DNA of 64,000 nt. Source: Nocardioides terrae (GTDB lineage Bacteria; Actinomycetota; Actinomycetes; Propionibacteriales; Nocardioidaceae). The position numbers and the translations under genes were made by a program. The stretch is from NCBI RefSeq assembly GCF_900112345.1, contig NZ_FOLB01000005.1, forward strand, positions 229,241 to 293,240. Reading direction: 5' to 3'. Within the stretch, counting starts at the first letter, position 1. Every line of letters begins with the position of its first letter. Of the stretch, positions 60,808-64,000 are shown in pieces. The notes under the pieces are model-generated. The model searched no databases and was not told the origin of the DNA. It saw only the letters and a list, made by a program, of their open reading frames with translations.

Positions 60808-62364
60808 TCATGCGGTGACCTCGCTCTTCTGCTCGTCCGCGGCGGCCGCGGTGGCATGGGCACTGGTCCGGGTCGCCGCGCGCATGACGCGCTCCGGCGT
60901 CGCCGCGGCGCGGTCGAGCTCGGCGGTGATCCGGCCCTCGCAGACGACGAGGACGCGGTCGGCCATGCCCAGCACCTCGGGCAGCTCGGAGGAGATCATC
61001 AGGATCGCCATGCCCTGCCCCGCGAGCTCGGACAGGAGCCGGTGGACCTCGGCCTTGGTGCCGATGTCGATGCCCCGGGTGGGCTCGTCGATGATCAGCA
61101 GCCGCGGCTCGGTCGCCAGCCACTTGGCGATGACGACCTTCTGCTGGTTGCCGCCGCTCATCGTGCTCGCGCGCATGTCCAGCGCGCTGGTCTTGACCTC
61201 GAGACGACCGGCCCATGGACCGGCCGCGCGGTTCTCGGCGGCACTCGTCAGGACGCCGGCGCGGGCCAGCCCGCGCCGGATCACCGAGCCGACGTTGCGG
61301 GCCACCGACTCCTCGATGACCAGGCCCTGCCGGCGCCGGTCCTCGGGGACGAACGCCATCCCGGCCCGGATCGCGGCGCGCGGGTTGTGGGCGGGCACCT
61401 TCCGGCCGAGCAGCCGCACTGCTCCGTCGTCGTACCGATCCACGCCGAAGACGGCGCGGGCGATCTCGGAGCGCCCGGCGCCGACGAGCCCGGCGAGCCC
61501 GACGATCTCTCCCGCGCGGACCTCGAAGGAGACGTCGTGGAAGACGCCCGCCGAGGTGAGCCCGTCGACCTCGAGGACGACGTCGCCGACCTCGGCCGGG
61601 GTCTTCGGGAAGAGCTCGGCCACCTCGCGGCCGACCATCCGGGAGACGATCGCGTCCACGTCGGTGTCGGTGGTCCTGTCGGTCGAGACGTAGCTGCCGT
61701 CGCGCATCACCGTGATGTGGTCGCAGAGCGCGAACACCTCGTCGAACCGGTGGGAGATGAAGACCAGGCCGCGCCCCTCGTCGCGGAGGCTGCGGGCGAT
61801 CGCGAAGAGGCGCTCGACCTCGACGCCGCTCAGGGCGGCGGTCGGCTCGTCCATGATGAGGAGCGTCGCGTCGAGCGAAATGGCCTTGGCGATCTCGATG
61901 ACCTGCTGGTCCGCGATGGACAGGCCGCGGGCGGGGCGGCGCGGGTCGATGTGGACGCCGAGCCGGGCGAAGAGGCGGTCGGACTCGTCGTACATCCGGC
62001 CGTAGTCGATGCGACGGCCCCGGCCCCGGGGCTGGCGGCCCATGAAGATGTTCTCCGCGACCGAGAGGTCCGGGAAGAGCGTCGGCTCCTGGTAGATGAC
62101 CGCGATGCCGGCGGCCTTCGACGCTGCCGTCGTGGCGAAGTCGACGTCCTCACCGAGGAACCGGAAGACGCCCTCGTCGCGGCGGTGGACGCCGGCGACG
62201 ATCTTCACCAGCGTCGACTTGCCGGCGCCGTTCTCGCCGACGACCGCGTGGATCGAGCCGCGCTCCACCGTGAGGCTTCCGGAGCGCAGCGCCACCACGC
62301 TCCCGAACGACTTGGCGACGTCGCGCAGCTCGAGCACCACAGCGCTCGCTGCCCGGTCCTGCAT
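60808..62364 (-). CDS. rhaT: Rhamnose ABC transporter ATPase (two ATP-binding domains)
   Basis: 518 residues from ATG with AGGAGG upstream. Two fused ATPase halves as in RbsA: first half GENGAGKST, LSIADQQVIEIAKA, LLIMDEPTAALS; second half with degenerate Walker A GLVGAGRSE, MSGGNQQKVVIAKWL and LLIIDEPTRGID. It powers the two permeases. First gene of the eight-gene rhamnose operon; a LacI-type operator lies 12 bases before its start. Confidence 0.92.
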   Translation of the reverse strand: MQDRAASAVVLELRDVAKSFGSVVALRSGSLTVERGSIHAVVGENGAGKSTLVKIVAGVHRRDEGVFRFLGEDVDFATTAASKAAGIAVIYQEPTLFPDLSVAENIFMGRQPRGRGRRIDYGRMYDESDRLFARLGVHIDPRRPARGLSIADQQVIEIAKAISLDATLLIMDEPTAALSGVEVERLFAIARSLRDEGRGLVFISHRFDEVFALCDHITVMRDGSYVSTDRTTDTDVDAIVSRMVGREVAELFPKTPAEVGDVVLEVDGLTSAGVFHDVSFEVRAGEIVGLAGLVGAGRSEIARAVFGVDRYDDGAVRLLGRKVPAHNPRAAIRAGMAFVPEDRRRQGLVIEESVARNVGSVIRRGLARAGVLTSAAENRAAGPWAGRLEVKTSALDMRASTMSGGNQQKVVIAKWLATEPRLLIIDEPTRGIDIGTKAEVHRLLSELAGQGMAILMISSELPEVLGMADRVLVVCEGRITAELDRAAATPERVMRAATRTSAHATAAAADEQKSEVTA

Positions 62365-62375
62365 GCCGCCTCCTT

Positions 62376-62389
62376 TTGAAACGTTTTAA
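62376..62389. promoter_or_regulatory. LacI-type operator before the rhamnose operon
   Basis: TTGAAACGTTTTAA is a near-perfect palindrome around CG, the central signature of LacI-family operators. It sits beside the AGGAGG of rhaT. A weak leftward promoter can be drawn upstream: TTGACG (62428-62433) and TAGCGT (62404-62409). Confidence 0.7.
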
Positions 62390-62409
62390 TTCGACGCTGC
62401 AGGACGCTA

Positions 62410-62425
62410 GGTGACAGCGATCACA
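62410..62425. promoter_or_regulatory. CRP-like site in the rhaT/lacI intergenic region
   Basis: GGTGA-N6-TCACA matches the CRP/GlxR consensus TGTGA-N6-TCACA except for one base. It falls between the tentative -35 and -10 of the rhaT promoter, consistent with cAMP-linked catabolite control. Confidence 0.5.
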
Positions 62426-62487
62426 GCCGTCAAGGGGCATCGGTCGATTTCACTCGGCCGGACCGCCCCGGTGCGGAGCCGGCCGCA

Positions 62488-62516
62488 TTGACAGACCGAC
62501 CTTTGACCGTTTCAAT
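62488..62516 (+). promoter_or_regulatory. Promoter and operator of the LacI-type gene
   Basis: TTGACA (62488-62493), 17-base spacer, TTCAAT (62511-62516). The LacI-type site TTTGACCGTTTCAA (62502-62515) covers the -10, so the repressor should control itself. Confidence 0.7.
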
Positions 62517-62543
62517 CTGCTGCAGCCTGTCGAGGAGGGAAGC

Positions 62544-63566
62544 GTGGCTCAGCAGTCGCTCACCGCCTCGGTCAAGGACGTCGCCGCTGCCGCGGGCGTC
62601 TCCCTCGGCACCGTCTCCAACGTGCTCAACCGTCCCGACCGCGTGGCCGCGGCGACCCGCGAGAAGGTCGAGCGCGCGATGGCGGAGCTCGGCTTCGTGC
62701 GCAACGAGTCCGCGCGCTCGCTGAGAGCCGGGCGGACCCGCACCCTGGCCTACGTCATGCTCGACGCCGGCAACCCGTTCTTCACCGACGTCGCCCAGGG
62801 CATCGAGCACGCGGCCGAGGGCGCGGAGCTCTCGCTCTTCCTGTGCAACAGCGATGCGCGAGCCAGCCGGGAGGCGACCCATCTCGGGCACCTCGAGCAG
62901 CAGCGGGTCCAGGGCATCCTCATCACGCCGGTCGACCCGGAGAGTCCCGTGCTCGACGCCATCGCCCACCGGGGGACGCCTCTGGTGATCGTCGACCGGA
63001 CGCGGCGAGGAGCGCAGTTCTGCTCCGTCGCCGTCGACGACGTCCTCGGCGGCCGGCTGGCGGTCGAGCACCTCGTGGACCGCGGCCACCGCCGGGTCGC
63101 GCTCGTCGGGGGTCCGCTCAGCATCGGGCAGGTAGCCGACCGTTTCGAGGGGGCCCGCACGGCGTGGACGTCGGCCGGCCTGCCGCCCGACGACCTGACC
63201 CTCCTCGTGGCCGACTCGCTGACCGTCGCCGCCGGCCGTTCGGCGGGAGAGCGGCTGGCCGGCATCCCCTCGGGGCGCCGGCCGACGGCGGCGTTCTGCG
63301 CCAACGACCTGGTCGCCCTGGGGCTGCTCCAGCACGCCACGACGACGGGGCTGCAGGTGCCCGAGCAGCTCGCGATCGTCGGCTACGACGACATCGAGTT
63401 CGCCGCCGCGGCGGCCGTGCCGCTGACCTCGGTACGGCAGCCCCGGCAGGAGCTCGGCCGCGCCGCGGCCGACCTGGTCCTGGACGAGGCGGGCAACCCG
63501 CAGCACGAGCACCGGCAGGTCGTCTTCACGCCCGAGCTGGTGGCCCGGGCGTCGACGCGCGGCTGA
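62544..63566 (+). CDS. LacI-family repressor of the rhamnose operon
   Basis: 340 residues from GTG with GGAGGG at good spacing. LacI HTH at residues 8-30 (VKDVAAAAGVSLGTVSNVLN), hinge (SLRAGRTRTLAYVM), then the sugar-binding domain (LDAGNPFFTDVAQGIEHAA; VVDRTRRG; GHRRVALVGG; FCANDLVALGLLQ; VGYDDIEFAAAAAVPLTSV). It diverges from the rhamnose operon with matching operators on both sides. Rhamnose or rhamnulose is the expected inducer. Confidence 0.9.
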   Translation: MAQQSLTASVKDVAAAAGVSLGTVSNVLNRPDRVAAATREKVERAMAELGFVRNESARSLRAGRTRTLAYVMLDAGNPFFTDVAQGIEHAAEGAELSLFLCNSDARASREATHLGHLEQQRVQGILITPVDPESPVLDAIAHRGTPLVIVDRTRRGAQFCSVAVDDVLGGRLAVEHLVDRGHRRVALVGGPLSIGQVADRFEGARTAWTSAGLPPDDLTLLVADSLTVAAGRSAGERLAGIPSGRRPTAAFCANDLVALGLLQHATTTGLQVPEQLAIVGYDDIEFAAAAAVPLTSVRQPRQELGRAAADLVLDEAGNPQHEHRQVVFTPELVARASTRG

Positions 63567-63639
63567 CAGGCTGGCGACGGTCGCGACCGCTCTTTCCGTT
63601 TCGAACGAGTCCGCACATCCCGGCGCGGGTTCTGCTGTC

Positions 63640-64000
63640 CTAGTTGTGATGCCCAGCCAGGTTGTCCAACCTGGTGATGGGTGCTTGCTTGCCGATTGCT
63701 GAGTGGGGCCGGTGGTGGTTGTACTGGTGGACCCATCCTGGCAGGGCCGCGAGTCGGGCTGATTCGGAGTTGTAGAACTTCTTGAACGCCCAGCCCTCGG
63801 CCAGAGTGCGGTGGAAGCGCTCGATCTTGCCGTTGGTCTGGGGCCGGTAGGGCCGGGTGCGCTTGGGCGTGATGCCGAGCTCGGCGCAGGTGTCGCGCCA
63901 TAGGTAGGAGCGGTAGCAGCTGCCGTTGTCGCTGAGAACACGCTGGACGGTGACGCCACGTTCGGCGAACCACGCCACGGCGTTGCGCAGGACGTCGGTG
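63640..64000 (-). CDS. IS481-family transposase (partial, cut by right edge)
   Basis: The frame is open from the window edge to a TAG at 63640-63642, giving 119 C-terminal residues. The rve integrase core is clear: VLSDNGSCYRS holds the second catalytic Asp and PQTNGKIERFHRTLAEGW the Glu, followed by YNHHRPHSAIG, the IS481-type ending. The N-terminal HTH and first Asp lie beyond base 64000. The element's inner end should lie between 63567 and 63640; no inverted repeat can be proven without the other end. Confidence 0.9.
   Translation of the reverse strand, partial: TDVLRNAVAWFAERGVTVQRVLSDNGSCYRSYLWRDTCAELGITPKRTRPYRPQTNGKIERFHRTLAEGWAFKKFYNSESARLAALPGWVHQYNHHRPHSAIGKQAPITRLDNLAGHHN

Overview
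The window is very GC-rich, with dense, mostly overlapping genes, many GTG starts and strong GGAGG ribosome binding sites. Together with branched-chain keto-acid dehydrogenase genes, a CYP152 P450, a SigB/SigF-type promoter and LigD-type repair domains, this points to an actinobacterium. The protein style suggests Nocardioides or a close relative; that assignment is inference, since no rRNA is present.

Left third (1-25.4 kb), chromosomal housekeeping and stress genes: a surface-glycan trio (GT2-HAD fusion cut by the left edge, NodU/CmcH carbamoyltransferase, divergent glycosyltransferase); a CYP152 peroxygenase divergent from a large catalase and an alpha/beta hydrolase; a secreted 5'-nucleotidase with a histidine-rich leader; a ligase-less LigD (PE-Pol); an MBL hydrolase; a coupled micro-ORF / DUF2231 / SIR2-like set; PAP2; a chemoreceptor; tRNA-Lys; NDH-2; an RsbW-like kinase behind a SigB-type promoter; a fluoride riboswitch with two crcB genes; a zincin; tRNA-Asp; PlsC; and a second PAP2-type enzyme.

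Middle (25.4-32.7 kb): bkd E2-E1beta-E1alpha with a divergent Lrp regulator, then a DeoR regulator and the galT-galK pair with a perfect 18-bp palindrome in the promoter.

Right half (32.7-63.6 kb): a large carbohydrate-utilization island. A ten-gene leftward operon (DUF2264, sugar ABC importer without ATPase, DUF624, GH88 unsaturated glucuronyl hydrolase, FAH-family enzyme, KduD, KduI, KdgK) shares a bidirectional promoter with a cytoplasmic heparinase II/III protein and a DeoR-LacI hybrid regulator. Next come a hexapeptide acyltransferase fused to a putative toroid domain and a 1301-residue secreted GH59-like glycosidase. Then follows an L-rhamnose operon (ABC importer, mutarotase, isomerase, rhamnulokinase, aldolase-dehydrogenase fusion) divergent from a LacI repressor. 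The logic is: outside cleavage, import of oligosaccharides, intracellular lyase/GH88 action, then unsaturated uronate to 2-keto-3-deoxygluconate-6-phosphate, L-rhamnose to lactaldehyde plus DHAP, and galactose to Gal-1-P. A glycan containing rhamnose, glucuronate and perhaps galactose is the natural guess. The window ends inside an IS481-type transposase gene.
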